A DNA stretch of 64,000 nt from Sphingomonadales bacterium. GTDB lineage: Bacteria; Pseudomonadota; Alphaproteobacteria; Sphingomonadales; Sphingomonadaceae. Below, in pieces: positions 35,377-43,685 of the stretch (position 1 is the first letter of the stretch; each line of letters opens with the position of its first letter). The position numbers were made by a program, and so were the translations under genes. The notes under the pieces were generated by a model. That model was not told where the DNA came from. It made no database searches and was given only the letters and a program-made list of their open reading frames with translations. The DNA lies in NCBI GenBank assembly GCA_028871475.1, contig JAGWMZ010000021.1, forward strand, positions 1 to 64,000, written 5' to 3'.

Positions 35377-36216
35377 GTGTCGCATGAGACCATCACACCC
35401 TTTCACGGCTTCGGTCTGGGTTTGCGCATTCCGCATTTCCAGAATTACCTGAACGAAGACGTGCCGGTCGATTTCCTCGAGATCATCTCGGAAAATTTCA
35501 TGGTGGCTGGTGGTCGCCCGCTTTACGTGCTCGATCAGCTGCGTGAACGCTGGCCGGTTGCCATGCATGGCGTGTCCATGTCGATCGGTTCGGCCGATGG
35601 CGTGCGCGCGGATTATCTGGAACGACTGAAGGCTCTGGCCCAAAAGGTCGATCCACTGTGGATTTCGGACCACCTGAGCTGGTCGCGCATCGAGCATGTG
35701 AATTCGCACGACCTGCTGCCACTGCCCTTCACCGAGGAAGCGCTCGATGCCGTCTGCGCCAACATCGCGCATGTGCAGGACGTGCTGGAACGGCCACTGG
35801 TGCTGGAAAATCCCTCGACCTATCTCACCTTTGCCGATGACCAGATGACCGAATGGGCCTTTCTGACCGAAATGACCCGGCGCACGGGGTGCTATCTGCT
35901 GCTCGATGTGAACAACATCTATGTCAGCGGCACCAACAACGGCTTTGACCCTTACGACTATCTTGCCGGTGTGCCTGCCGACCGGGTGCGGCAGGTGCAT
36001 CTGGCCGGGCACAGCCAGGGCCGCCACCGGCTGATCGATACGCATGACCAGCCCGTGCCCGACCCCGTCTGGGACCTGTTCGCGCGCATCTATCCCCGGC
36101 TCGGCCCTGTTGCCGCAATGATCGAACGCGACGACAGGATCCCCCCGCTGGAGGATCTGCTGGCCGAACTCGATACGGCGCGCGCCATCGCCGCTCGCGT
36201 GGCGGAGGCGGTATGA
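35377..36216 (+). CDS. Second MNIO (DUF692) enzyme
   Basis: This 279-residue DUF692 enzyme is clearly diverged from the one at 30957 but keeps the family blocks: VDFLEIISENFMV, VAMHGVSMSIG, ISDHLSW, VLENPSTYL, LLLDVNNIYVSG, VHLAGHSQG, LIDTHDQPV and MIERDDRIPP. The GTG start follows GGGAG. No precursor peptide gene lies next to it, so its substrate must be encoded elsewhere; the BufA2-like peptide at 30151 is the nearest candidate. It overlaps the partner gene by four bases. Confidence 0.88.
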   Translation: MSHETITPFHGFGLGLRIPHFQNYLNEDVPVDFLEIISENFMVAGGRPLYVLDQLRERWPVAMHGVSMSIGSADGVRADYLERLKALAQKVDPLWISDHLSWSRIEHVNSHDLLPLPFTEEALDAVCANIAHVQDVLERPLVLENPSTYLTFADDQMTEWAFLTEMTRRTGCYLLLDVNNIYVSGTNNGFDPYDYLAGVPADRVRQVHLAGHSQGRHRLIDTHDQPVPDPVWDLFARIYPRLGPVAAMIERDDRIPPLEDLLAELDTARAIAARVAEAV

Positions 36217-36959
36217 ACCTGCGCGATCTGCAAAGCGGCTTCATTCATTATCTGCTCGATGAACCCAGCACCGTGCCGCAAGCAGTGCATGGCGAGGCAG
36301 AGGCCGGTTTGGCCGTCTATCACAATGCCTATCGCAGCCAGCTGGTGGATTGCCTGAAGGACAGTTACGAGCGGCTGTGGGCATGGCTGGGCGATGATGG
36401 CTTCGAAGCTGCCGCGCGCCACCATATCGCGCTCAATCCGCCTCATAGCTGGACTTTGGGCGATTACGGGCACGGCTTTGCCGCGACAATCGCAACGCTC
36501 TATCCGGATGACCCCGAGGTGACTGAAATCGCTGCGCTCGACTGGGCCTTGCGCCGCGCCTTTGACGGGCCCGATGCTGCCGCTTTCGACCTTTCCCGGT
36601 TGGCGCAGGTGGATTGGGACGAGGCCGTGATCACCTTCGTGCCCACGCTGGACCTGCTACCCGTCAAGACCAATTGCGGAGCGATCTGGAATGCGATTGC
36701 CGCAGGCCAGGATGTGCCCGGCGCCGCCATGCTGCCCGCACCGGGCTGGGTGCGCGTCTGGCGGGTCGCGTTGCAGCCGCATTTCACCACCATCGAGCAG
36801 GCCGAGGTCGATGCCATCAGGCTCGCCGCATCGGGCCTGAGCTTTGCCCGCCTGTGCGACCGCCTTGCCCAGGACATGGGCATGGACAGCGCGGTGGAGG
36901 CAGCGGGGCGCTATCTCGCCTCCTGGGTGCAGGACGGGCTGATCGCCGATATCCGCTGA
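36213..36959 (+). CDS. Second DUF2063 partner protein
   Basis: This 248-residue protein begins with the DUF2063 domain (NLRDLQSGFIHYLLDE, then YHNAYRSQLVDCLKDSYERL) followed by a second helical/beta domain (ALDWALRRAFDGPDA, WNAIAAGQDVP). It is coupled to the second MNIO by an ATGA overlap and should form the substrate-presenting subunit of that enzyme. Confidence 0.85.
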   Translation: MNLRDLQSGFIHYLLDEPSTVPQAVHGEAEAGLAVYHNAYRSQLVDCLKDSYERLWAWLGDDGFEAAARHHIALNPPHSWTLGDYGHGFAATIATLYPDDPEVTEIAALDWALRRAFDGPDAAAFDLSRLAQVDWDEAVITFVPTLDLLPVKTNCGAIWNAIAAGQDVPGAAMLPAPGWVRVWRVALQPHFTTIEQAEVDAIRLAASGLSFARLCDRLAQDMGMDSAVEAAGRYLASWVQDGLIADIR

Positions 36960-36975
36960 GGAAGCGCAAGGAGCC

Positions 36976-37458
36976 TCAGCCGATGCCCTTGGCGAAATGC
37001 TCCCTGGCTGCTTCCAGAAAGGCCCGCAGGTTCGGTGAACTTCGTCTGCTGCCCTGAAAGACGAGGTTCACCGGCACCGGCGGCGGCTCCAGATCAACCA
37101 GCAGGCGCTGAAGCTTCCCGGTGGCGACCTCCTGCGCCACCTGATAGGACAGCGTTCGCGCAATCCCCAGCCCCGCGCAGGCGGCCGCAACGGCGGCATC
37201 GGCGCTGTTGACCATGAGCCGCGGCGCGATGCGGATGGCGGGCTTGCCATGCGCACCAAAACGCCATTCACCATTTCCCGCGGATATCTGGTCGAACGAG
37301 ATCAGCCGATGGTCATGAAGCTCGGCTGCCGATTGTGGCTCGCCATGCCGGGCCAGATAATCGGGGCTGGCAGTCAGGACGCGGCGCACCTCGCCAACGC
37401 GCAGGGCGTGCAGGGTTATGACGTCGTTGACAGCGATGGTGGAGTTTCATCCATATTT
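36976..37458 (-). pseudogene. LysR-type regulator, C-terminal fragment
   Basis: The readable frame holds the effector-domain end of a LysR regulator: VRRVLTASPDYLARHGEPQS, WRFGAHGKPAIRIAPRLMV, AAACAGLGIARTLSYQVA and LVFQGSRRSSPNLRAFLEA. The N-terminal helix-turn-helix half is missing; upstream of about 37458 the frame has a stop and the DNA turns AT-rich. The fragment has no full start. It is probably a deletion remnant. Confidence 0.7.
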
Positions 37459-37733
37459 TGAGAAGGATCGGACAAGGAAAGCGTCGATGGCATACCCTGA
37501 GAGCTGCCATAGCATTCATTTCATATAGTATCTCTTTGTATTAAATATCTGATTTAAAATTGTTAAAATATAACATTGACTTCCCGCTTGCACTTTTGGG
37601 GCAGATCGTCGCAAAAGCGACGTTGCTCAAAGACGGTTATGACAACGATGACTGTTTTTGAGCAAGACGATAACATCCAGGATGCCTGCCCAGCGATGGG
37701 CGCCCCATATTTTGCTGCGGAGTTTTTCCGGCC
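37459..37733. other. AT-rich gap with a large palindrome
   Basis: The base composition is clearly lower in GC than the surroundings, especially near 37520-37575. No gene is visible. The region carries the promoter side of the GH3 glucosidase gene and an imperfect 43-base palindrome. Confidence 0.5.
37623..37665. repeat. Imperfect 43-base palindrome upstream of GH3 gene
   Basis: The arms begin and end TTGCTCAAA / TTTGAGCAA, and the match continues with mismatches to the centre. It lies about 70 bases before the glucosidase start. It may be an operator or a stable hairpin in the leader. Confidence 0.55.
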
Positions 37734-40142
37734 ATGCGCCATTGCCTCTCCTCCTCGCCCCTGACAGGCCTGCTTGCACTGAGCCTGGCGCTGACCGCGC
37801 AAACCGTCGCCGCGCAGCCCTCTGCCCCGACTCCGGCGCAGGCTCACCCCAACCTGTGGCCCAGCGCCCATTCCACGGGTCTTGTCGAACCGGCCACCGA
37901 ACAGAAGATCACCGCGCTGATGGCGCGCATGACACTGGCCGAAAAGGTCGGGCAGATGATTCAGGCCGACATCGGCTCGATCACACCGGAGGATCTGCGC
38001 CACTATCCGCTCGGCTCGATTCTGGCCGGGGGCAGCTCGCCGCCGCTGGGCGCGCCCGATCGTTCGCCCGCCGCGCCATGGATCGCCACCGCCCGCGCCT
38101 TTGATACGGTGGCGCAGGAAAAGCGCACCGGCCACACGCCCATTCCGCTGATCATCGGCATCGATGCCGTGCATGGGAACAACAATGTGGTGGGCGCCAC
38201 GCTGTTCCCGCATAATTCGGCGCTGGGCGCGATGCATGACCCTGCCCTGATCCGCCGGATCGGCCGCGTCACGGCCGAGGAAACCGCCGCCATCGGTTTC
38301 AACTGGGCATTCGGCCCGACACTGGCCGTGCCGCAGGACATCCGCTGGGGCCGCGCTTATGAAGGCTATGGCCAGACGCCCGGTCTGGTCGCCTCCTACG
38401 CCGGCGAAATGGTCAGGGGCCTGCAAGGCGACGGCACCATCCAGCATGGCAATGTCGCGGCATCGGTGAAGCATTTCCTCGGCGATGGCGGCACCAGGGA
38501 TGGCGTGGACCAGGGCGACACGCTGGCCAGCGAGGCCGATCTCATCCGCATCCATCTGGCCGGTTACCCCCCCGCCATCGAGGCCGGAACGATGACGGTG
38601 ATGGCCAGCTTCAATTCGTGGCAGGGCGTCAAAACCCATGGCAACAAGAGCCTGCTGACCGATGTGCTGAAAGGACGGCTCGGTTTTCAGGGCTTTGTCG
38701 TGGGTGACTGGAACGGCCATGGTCAGGTCGCGGGTTGCACGCCCGAGGATTGCGCCCAGACCTTCAATGCCGGGCTCGACATGGCCATGGCGCCCGACAG
38801 CTGGAAGGGGCTGTTCGACAACACCGTCGCGGAGGTGAAGGCGGGCAAGATTGCCATGGCGCGGGTGGATGACGCCGTGCGGCGCATTTTGCGCGTGAAG
38901 TTCAAGCTGGGGCTGTTCGATCCGGCGCGCCCCTATGCCGACCACCCTGAAACGCTGGGTTCGTCCGAACATCGCGCCGTGGCCCGCGCGGCGGTGCGCG
39001 AATCGCTGGTGCTGCTCAAGAACGAGGGCGTATTGCCGATCAAATCCAGCGCCTATGTGCTGGTCGCGGGCGATGCTGCCGATGACATTGGCCGTCAGGC
39101 TGGCGGATGGACGCTGAGCTGGCAGGGCGATGGCAACACGCGCAAGGATTTTCCCGGCGCGACCTCGATCTGGGACGGCATCAAGGCGGCGGTGACGGCG
39201 GGGGGCGGCACGGCGCAGCTCTCGCCCGACGGCAGCTTTACGCAAAAGCCCGATGTGGCGATCGTCGTCTTTGGCGAAAAGCCCTATGCCGAGATGCGTG
39301 GCGACATCCACACGCTGGAATTCCAGCCCGGTGACAAGCAAGCCCTCGCCCTGCTCAGGAAGCTCAAGGCGCAGGGCATTCCCACCGTCAGCGTGTTTCT
39401 CTCGGGCCGCCCCCTCTGGGTGAACCCGGAAATCAACCAGTCGGACGCCTTTGTCGCTGCATGGTTCCCAGGCTCGGAGGGCGAAGGCGTGGCTGATGTG
39501 CTGATCGGCGGCAAGACTGACTTCCATGGCCGCCTGTCCTTTGCCTGGCCGAACAGCGCCACGCAGTTCACCCTGGCAACCGGCAAGGACAAGCCTCTGT
39601 TTCCGCTCAATTATGGCCTGAGCTATGCGCAGAGCGGCCATGTCGGTCTGTTGGAGGAAGTCGCCGGCATCGATGCCTCGCAATTCAACACCGACACCTA
39701 TTTCGCGCGCGGCAAGGTGCCCGCGCCATTCCGTCTGACGCTGGATCAGGGCGTCACCCTGCGCCCGGTCGACAGCGCCACCACGCAGGAAGGCGCCATG
39801 GCGCTGAGTTGGGCCGCGAAAGCCACCGCCGCCATCACCGGCCCGTCGATCAACCTTGAGCGCGAAACCAATGGCGATCTGAACCTTCAGATCACCTATC
39901 GCCTGACGCAGGCCACGCCGCTGACCTTGACCATGGGCGATGCCGCCGTACCCTTGCAGCGCGTGCTGAAGGCCGATGGGCAGTGGCATGATCTGCGCGT
40001 TCCGCTCAAATGCTTCCGTGATCGTGGCGCGGCGATGGGCGCCCTCACCCGTCCCTTTGCGCTGAGCGGCGAGGCGGGCGCCGCCATCACCCTGTCCGAC
40101 CTGCATCTGGCAACCGATACGACCGGGACCGTCTGCCCCTGA
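37734..40142 (+). CDS. Exported GH3 beta-glucosidase
   Basis: This 802-residue glycoside hydrolase family 3 enzyme has a signal peptide (TGLLALSLALTAQTVAAQ). The N-terminal barrel has IGIDAVHGNNNV, the lysine-histidine block SVKHFLGDGG and nucleophile Asp in VVGDWNGHG. The C-terminal domain has VLLKNEGVLP, WFPGSEGEGVADVL and FPLNYGLSY. The last ~160 residues form a carbohydrate-binding-like beta domain, as in ExoP-type enzymes. It should release glucose from beta-glucans or cello-oligosaccharides in the periplasm. It stands alone. Confidence 0.92.
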   Translation: MRHCLSSSPLTGLLALSLALTAQTVAAQPSAPTPAQAHPNLWPSAHSTGLVEPATEQKITALMARMTLAEKVGQMIQADIGSITPEDLRHYPLGSILAGGSSPPLGAPDRSPAAPWIATARAFDTVAQEKRTGHTPIPLIIGIDAVHGNNNVVGATLFPHNSALGAMHDPALIRRIGRVTAEETAAIGFNWAFGPTLAVPQDIRWGRAYEGYGQTPGLVASYAGEMVRGLQGDGTIQHGNVAASVKHFLGDGGTRDGVDQGDTLASEADLIRIHLAGYPPAIEAGTMTVMASFNSWQGVKTHGNKSLLTDVLKGRLGFQGFVVGDWNGHGQVAGCTPEDCAQTFNAGLDMAMAPDSWKGLFDNTVAEVKAGKIAMARVDDAVRRILRVKFKLGLFDPARPYADHPETLGSSEHRAVARAAVRESLVLLKNEGVLPIKSSAYVLVAGDAADDIGRQAGGWTLSWQGDGNTRKDFPGATSIWDGIKAAVTAGGGTAQLSPDGSFTQKPDVAIVVFGEKPYAEMRGDIHTLEFQPGDKQALALLRKLKAQGIPTVSVFLSGRPLWVNPEINQSDAFVAAWFPGSEGEGVADVLIGGKTDFHGRLSFAWPNSATQFTLATGKDKPLFPLNYGLSYAQSGHVGLLEEVAGIDASQFNTDTYFARGKVPAPFRLTLDQGVTLRPVDSATTQEGAMALSWAAKATAAITGPSINLERETNGDLNLQITYRLTQATPLTLTMGDAAVPLQRVLKADGQWHDLRVPLKCFRDRGAAMGALTRPFALSGEAGAAITLSDLHLATDTTGTVCP

Positions 40143-40148
40143 CACAAT

Positions 40149-40164
40149 TGCTTCACGTGGAACA
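40149..40164. promoter_or_regulatory. parS-like site
   Basis: TGCTTCACGTGGAACA differs by one base from the parS-like element at 60979. It lies between the convergent ends of the GH3 and phosphoesterase genes. It is the likely ParB-binding site farthest from parA within the window. Confidence 0.7.
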
Positions 40165-40165
40165 T

Positions 40166-40900
40166 TTATTCCATTGTGACGACATCAACCGAAAGCCCCT
40201 CTCCCACGCTCCAATCCAGGCGGTTGAAGCTGGGGGGGGTGGCGCGAAGCCGTTCGGACAGGGTTCCCGCGCCTATGATGCGGATCGTGCGGCCCCCCGC
40301 CTCAATCTGAAGGTCAAAGGGATCATGCACATGGCCGGACAACACGCCATGCGCCCCCGCCTCGGCAAGCCGCGCCAGTGCCGCACGCCCCCCGCGCGTG
40401 GAGCCAGAACCATGCGTATCGGCATCGACCAGTGGATGGTGACAGGCCACCAGCCGGAGTCCGGCATCCCTGGCCGCGCCAAGCTCCTGCAGCGCCTGCG
40501 TCAGCGCGGGAGGTCGCACGCAACCCTTTGACCAATTCAGCCGCCATTGTGCCGGCACGATGGTGGAGAGCGAAATCACCGCGACGCCCGGCACATCCAC
40601 ATCGCGCTGCACCCTGGCCCGCGCGGCATGAAAACGGTCAAACGGACGGTGCAGACGGCGCAGCATCTCCCAATAATAGGGCATGTCGTGATTGCCCGGC
40701 TCCACGCTGACCGGCGCGCAAAGCGAGGAGAGCCATCGCTCGGCCGCGTCAAACTCGCGCACCGTGCCGCGCATGGTCAGATCGCCGGTGCAGATCACCG
40801 CATCGGGGCGCTCTGCCTCGACCTTGCGGGCGAACCAGTCAAGCGCGGCGCTGTCCTGCGCGCCAAAATGAATATCGCTGATATGGAATAAGGTGGGCAT
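40166..40900 (-). CDS. Calcineurin-like metallophosphoesterase
   Basis: This cytoplasmic phosphoesterase of 244 residues has the full two-metal signature: FHISDIHFG (Asp, His), VICTGDLTMRG (Asp), EPGNHDM (Asn, His), ACHHPLVD (His) and LSGHVHDPF (His, His). The substrate is not predictable; related proteins act on cyclic nucleotides or phospholipid-derived esters. Its 3' end abuts a parS-like site. The membrane protein gene behind it on the same strand starts about 300 bp upstream. Confidence 0.87.
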   Translation of the reverse strand: MPTLFHISDIHFGAQDSAALDWFARKVEAERPDAVICTGDLTMRGTVREFDAAERWLSSLCAPVSVEPGNHDMPYYWEMLRRLHRPFDRFHAARARVQRDVDVPGVAVISLSTIVPAQWRLNWSKGCVRPPALTQALQELGAARDAGLRLVACHHPLVDADTHGSGSTRGGRAALARLAEAGAHGVLSGHVHDPFDLQIEAGGRTIRIIGAGTLSERLRATPPSFNRLDWSVGEGLSVDVVTME

Positions 40901-40932
40901 GGGCAGACCCTACCCCCCTCGCCCGCGCGGCG

Positions 40933-41199
40933 CTAGATGCGGCGCGACAGGATCAGCCAGGCGGCAAAAGCATTGGCGACCGTGTAAAGCCCATAGCCCC
41001 AGACCCAGCCCGCCGATCCCTCGGCGGTCATCAACATGCAGGCCAGCAACATCAGGAATTCGACCAGCAGGCTGAAATTGCCGCCCATCTGATGCGCATA
41101 CCATGGCATGCGCATCAGCATGGGGTGCCCACTGCCGCGTACCGCGCCATGCAGCGCGAAATTGCCGACACCCAGAATGAACATGACAATCAGCGCCAT
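40933..41199 (-). CDS. Small inner-membrane protein, unknown function
   Basis: This 88-residue protein has three hydrophobic helices (ALIVMFILGVGNFALHGAV, NFSLLVEFLMLLACMLM, VWGYGLYTVANAFAAWLIL). No family is recognised beyond a membrane protein conserved in sphingomonads in my reading. The ATG at 41199 is chosen over the longer open frame because it begins at the first helix. It follows the fumarase gene on the same strand by 35 bp and may be co-transcribed. Confidence 0.65.
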   Translation of the reverse strand: MALIVMFILGVGNFALHGAVRGSGHPMLMRMPWYAHQMGGNFSLLVEFLMLLACMLMTAEGSAGWVWGYGLYTVANAFAAWLILSRRI

Positions 41200-41233
41200 G
41201 GATCTTTCTCCTCCATGGCGCCGACCAGCTTCA

Positions 41234-42763
41234 TCAGACCAGCAGGCCTTCCTCGGCGATCTTCTTCTGCCAGACCAGCGGGGCCAGCTTGTGGACATTG
41301 CTGCCCTCGGAATCGACCGCGACCGTCACCGGCATGTCCTCGACGGTGAATTCATAGATCGCTTCCATGCCAAGATCGGCAAAGCCCACGACCTTCGAGG
41401 CCTTGATGGCGCGCGACACCAGATAGGCAGCGCCACCCACCGCCATCAGATAGGCACTCTTGTGATTGGCGATGGACTGGGTGGCGGCGGGGCCACGCTC
41501 GGCCTTGCCGACGCAGGCCAGCAGGCCAAGGTCGAGCATCGTGTCCATGAACTTGTCCATGCGGGTGGCGGTGGTGGGGCCGGCAGGGCCGACCACCTCG
41601 TCACGCACCGGGTCGACCGGGCCGACGTAATAGATCACGCGGCCCTTGAAATCGACGGGCAGTTCCTCGCCCTTGGCCAGCATGTCGGCGATGCGCTTGT
41701 GCGCGGCATCGCGGCCGGTCAGCATCTTGCCATTGAGCAGCAGGCGGTCACCCTGCTTCCAGCTCTGCACCTCTTCCGGCGTCAGCGTGTCGAGATTCAC
41801 GCGCTTCGAAGCGGCGTCGGGCGCCCAATTGACCTTGGGCCATTCGTCCAGCTTGGGCGTTTCGAGGAACGAAGGCCCGCTGCCATCCAGCGTGAAATGC
41901 GCGTGGCGCGTGGCGGCACAGTTGGGGATCATCGCCACCGGCTTGCCTGCCGCGTGGCAGGGCGCATCCATGATTTTCACGTCCAGAATGGTGGCAAGGC
42001 CGCCCAGCCCCTGCGCGCCGATGCCCAGCGCGTTCACCTTGTCGAAAATCTCGATACGCAGCGCTTCCAGATCGTTCTGCGGACCACGGGCCTTCAACTG
42101 GCCCATGTCGATCTGTTCCATCAGCGCCTTCTTGGCCAGCAGCACGCAATGTTCCGCCGTGCCGCCGATGCCGATGCCCAGCATGCCGGGCGGGCACCAG
42201 CCGGCACCCATCTGCGGCAGCATTTCCAGCACCCAGTCGACGATCGAATCGCTGGGATTCATCATCTTGAACTTGGACTTGTTCTCGCTGCCGCCGCCCT
42301 TGGCCGCCACATCGACATGGAGCTTGCTGCCCGGCACCATGTCGACATGCAGCACGCAAGGGGTGTTGTCGCGGGTGTTGCGGCGGGTGAAGGCGGGGTC
42401 GGCCAGCACGCTGGCGCGCAGCTTGTTCTCGGGGTTGAGATAGGCGCGGCGCACACCTTCATCCACCACGTCCTGCAAGGACTTGTCCGATTCCAGACGG
42501 CAGTTCTGGCCCCATTGGATGAAGACGTTGACGATGCCGGTGTCCTGGCACAGCGGGCGATGGCCTTCGGCGCACATGCGGCTGTTGGTCAGGATCTGGG
42601 CGATGACGTCCTTGGCGGCCGGGCCCTGTTCGGCTTCATAGGCCTCACCCAGCGCGCGGATGTAATCCATCGGGTGGTAATAGCTGATGTATTGCAGCGC
42701 GTCGGCCACGCTCTCGATCAGATCGTCCTCGCGAATGGTCACCATATCGGCCATGCTATGCAC
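41234..42763 (-). CDS. fumA: Class I (Fe-S) fumarate hydratase
   Basis: This 509-residue single-chain fumarase converts fumarate and malate in the citric acid cycle. The alpha part has PLCQDTGIVNVFI and the Cys in MGAGWCPPGMLGIGIGGT; the Cys in NTPCVLHVDMV and NCAATRHAHF are further candidates for the [4Fe-4S] site. The beta part reads GRVIYYVGPVDPV, VGPAGPTTATRMD and AYLMAVGGAAYLVS. Length and order match class I enzymes, which are oxygen-sensitive. An ATG three codons downstream could also be the start. Confidence 0.93.
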   Translation of the reverse strand: MHSMADMVTIREDDLIESVADALQYISYYHPMDYIRALGEAYEAEQGPAAKDVIAQILTNSRMCAEGHRPLCQDTGIVNVFIQWGQNCRLESDKSLQDVVDEGVRRAYLNPENKLRASVLADPAFTRRNTRDNTPCVLHVDMVPGSKLHVDVAAKGGGSENKSKFKMMNPSDSIVDWVLEMLPQMGAGWCPPGMLGIGIGGTAEHCVLLAKKALMEQIDMGQLKARGPQNDLEALRIEIFDKVNALGIGAQGLGGLATILDVKIMDAPCHAAGKPVAMIPNCAATRHAHFTLDGSGPSFLETPKLDEWPKVNWAPDAASKRVNLDTLTPEEVQSWKQGDRLLLNGKMLTGRDAAHKRIADMLAKGEELPVDFKGRVIYYVGPVDPVRDEVVGPAGPTTATRMDKFMDTMLDLGLLACVGKAERGPAATQSIANHKSAYLMAVGGAAYLVSRAIKASKVVGFADLGMEAIYEFTVEDMPVTVAVDSEGSNVHKLAPLVWQKKIAEEGLLV

Positions 42764-43064
42764 ATCCCTTTGCCATTGGCGCGCTGCGCCGCGCGCTGAA
42801 TTTGGTCACGCGCGCGGGGGCCGCGGCGTTGATACTGTCCCTGTTGCCGCCCCATAGGCGCCTTTGCGCCGCGAAGCCAAGGGCAAACACCGCGCCAAGG
42901 ACCAAAGTGGGGCCCGAAAATGCGCGCTAAACCCCTTGGCTTTGGCGCCTGCCTTGGCCTAATAGCGCGCGCAAGGCCAGTTGCGGATTGTCGCAAGGGG
43001 CCGTCCACATCACAGGCATTGCATTACTGTGTTAGTTATGCAATACAGGCCCGGGGAAACGCTG
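42764..43064. other. Divergent intergenic region, fumA / PIMT-like gene
   Basis: About 300 bp without a gene, carrying the promoters of both divergent genes. Short inverted repeats are visible (TTGCAT...ATGCAA near 43019-43043). I see no clear operator or riboswitch. Confidence 0.4.
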
Positions 43065-43685
43065 ATGACCACCACGCAATACACCACCGCCGTTGCCGCC
43101 GTGTCGGGTGCCGCTCAGGGCTCGGCCCGCCGCGCGATGATCGACAGCCAGCTGCGCACCAGCGGGGTGAACGAACCCTATGTGCTGGCCGCCATGGCGC
43201 GCGTGGCGCGTGAGGATTTCGTGCCGGCCGCCTCGCGCGATGCCGCCTATATCGACCGTTCGCTGCCGCTGGGCAATGGCCGCTTCCTGCCCGCGCCGCT
43301 GGTGCATGGCAAGATGGTGCAACTGGCTGCGCCGACCGAGGATGACAAGGCGCTGATCGTCAGCAACGGCAGCAACTATCTGGCCGAAGTGCTGCGCCCG
43401 CTGGTGGGCAGCCTGCAGGTGGTTGATGCCGCCGAGATCGACACCGGCATGACCATGGCCCCCTATTCGCTGATCATCATCGACGGCGCGATCGAGGAGC
43501 TGCCCGAAGAGCTCAACAATGCGCTGGCCGCCGATGGCCGCATCGTCGCGGGTCTGGTCAACAAGACCGTGACGCGCCTGGTCGTGGGCAGCCGCGTGGC
43601 TGAAACCGTGGTCTTTGCCCCGGTGGGTGAAATCGCCATTCCGGCGCTGGCGGAATTCGCCGCGCCCAAACGCTGGAGTTTCTGA
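43065..43685 (+). CDS. Protein-L-isoaspartate O-methyltransferase-like protein
   Basis: This protein of 206 residues keeps the N-terminal PIMT region (ARRAMIDSQLRTSGVNEPYV, then AREDFVP and AAYIDRSLPLGNGRFLPAP) and the C-terminal strand pattern (SLIIIDGAIEELPEELNNAL, GRIVAGL). The SAM-binding loop, normally GTGSGY, reads SNGSNYLAEVL, so catalysis may be weak or lost. Its stop abuts the GTG start of the TolC gene, so the two form an operon, an arrangement that suggests a role tied to the outer-membrane channel. Confidence 0.75.
   Translation: MTTTQYTTAVAAVSGAAQGSARRAMIDSQLRTSGVNEPYVLAAMARVAREDFVPAASRDAAYIDRSLPLGNGRFLPAPLVHGKMVQLAAPTEDDKALIVSNGSNYLAEVLRPLVGSLQVVDAAEIDTGMTMAPYSLIIIDGAIEELPEELNNALAADGRIVAGLVNKTVTRLVVGSRVAETVVFAPVGEIAIPALAEFAAPKRWSF

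Noticed and set aside
37563..40145. 860-codon open frame antisense to the GH3 glucosidase
   Set aside because: The sense frame has all GH3 motifs and a signal peptide; the antisense product is low-complexity and matches nothing.
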